Below are positions 44,989 through 45,211 of a stretch of DNA of 45,211 nucleotides, piece by piece. The translations under genes and the position numbers were made by a program. The notes below the pieces were generated by a model that saw nothing but the letters and a program-made list of their open reading frames with translations, made no database searches and had not been told where the DNA came from. Each line of letters opens with the position of its first letter. Positions within the stretch are counted from its first letter, which is position 1. Origin of the DNA: Bacillota bacterium (lineage in GTDB: Bacteria; Bacillota; Bacilli; Bacillales; Cytobacillaceae); assembly GCA_030705955.1 (NCBI GenBank), contig JAUZPL010000033.1, forward strand, positions 1-45,211. Reading direction: 5' to 3'.

Positions 44989-45211
44989 GTTGTGGAGAAA
45001 AAGGTTCAATCGCCACAACTCAAAGGAGAAAAGAGAGTGAGTTGTGGAGAAAAAGGTTCAATCGCCACAACTCAAAGGAGAAAAGAGAATGAGTTGTGGA
45101 GAAAAAGGTTCAATCGCCACAACTCAAAGGAGAAAAGAGAGTGAGTTGTGGAGAAAAAGGTTCAATCGCCACAACTCAAAGGAGAAAAGAGAATGAGTTG
45201 TGGAGAAAAAG
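44989..45211 (+). repeat. 52-bp tandem repeat array, at least 4.3 units, open at the window end
   Basis: Units start at 44989, 45041, 45093, 45145 and 45197, exactly 52 bp apart. Each holds arms GAGTTGTGG and CCACAACTC separated by 17 bases on both sides, so inverted arms alternate every 26 bp. Units are near identical; the only internal difference is one base near the end (GAGAGTGA in units 1 and 3, GAGAATGA in units 2 and 4). No unique spacers. The preceding 44897-44988 holds no recognisable element beyond an ATG at 44970 that reads into the array. Confidence 0.95.

Noticed and set aside
44989-45211. CRISPR array
   Set aside because: The whole 52-bp unit is repeated without unique spacers, and no cas genes are nearby.

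Overview
The window is a low-GC chromosomal segment of an endospore-forming Bacillaceae bacterium (Bacillus/Neobacillus-like). The evidence is gene content and order matching the Bacillus subtilis fxsA–ytvI–ytwI–citZ–icd–mdh–phoPR–polA–mutM–ytaF–coaE–gapB–nrdR–dnaBI–ytxC–thrS–infC–rpmI–rplT–ysdA–ysdC–sspI–ysgA–pheST–rnhC–zapA–cvpA–polX–mutS2–lcfA–fadR–fadB–etfBA–trxA block, the sporulation genes (sspI, ytxC, ytaF, ytvI), two T-box leaders, an L20 leader, and strong AGGAGG-type ribosome binding sites. Species cannot be fixed from the sequence alone.

Layout. 1-140: 3' end of a group II intron (domains V and VI), cut by the window edge and lying directly upstream of fxsA. 162-7273: small membrane proteins, the TCA-cycle trio citZ-icd-mdh, and a MaoC-like gene behind a consensus cre site. 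7414-12560: PhoPR and DNA polymerase I. 12759-17237: mutM, ytaF, coaE, gapB (with an exact CcpN motif), an unknown 131-aa protein where B. subtilis has speD, and nrdR. 17432-20782: primosome genes dnaB-dnaI and ytxC. 20800-24710: T-box-controlled thrS and the L20-leader operon infC-rpmI-rplT, with IF3 starting at ATT. 24728-27041: ysdA, a dimeric dUTPase, an M42 peptidase and sspI (minus strand). 27162-31825: ysgA and T-box-controlled pheST. 31888-38176: rnhC (minus), zapA, cvpA, polX, mutS2 and a 27-codon membrane-peptide ORF. 38285-43437: fatty-acid degradation genes lcfA, fadR, fadB, etfB, etfA with a consensus FadR operator. 43580-43894: trxA. From 43994 the familiar order breaks: a NERD-domain gene, then a 52-bp tandem array that runs off the window.

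Most of the window is core genome. The less ordinary material is: (i) a dispersed, modular repeat whose copies at 619-823, 12561-12739 and 24571-24675 show compensatory changes in two helices and each follow a stop codon in the direction of the gene, plus two deletion fragments at 17291-17320 and 33814-33883; (ii) the terminal 52-bp array, in which 9-nt arms alternate in orientation every 26 bp, one base alternates G/A between units, and each unit carries a Shine-Dalgarno-like motif, a start codon and an overlapping stop; (iii) the intron end; (iv) a hot-dog-fold protein lacking the usual catalytic histidine. None of these can be called new without database searches.
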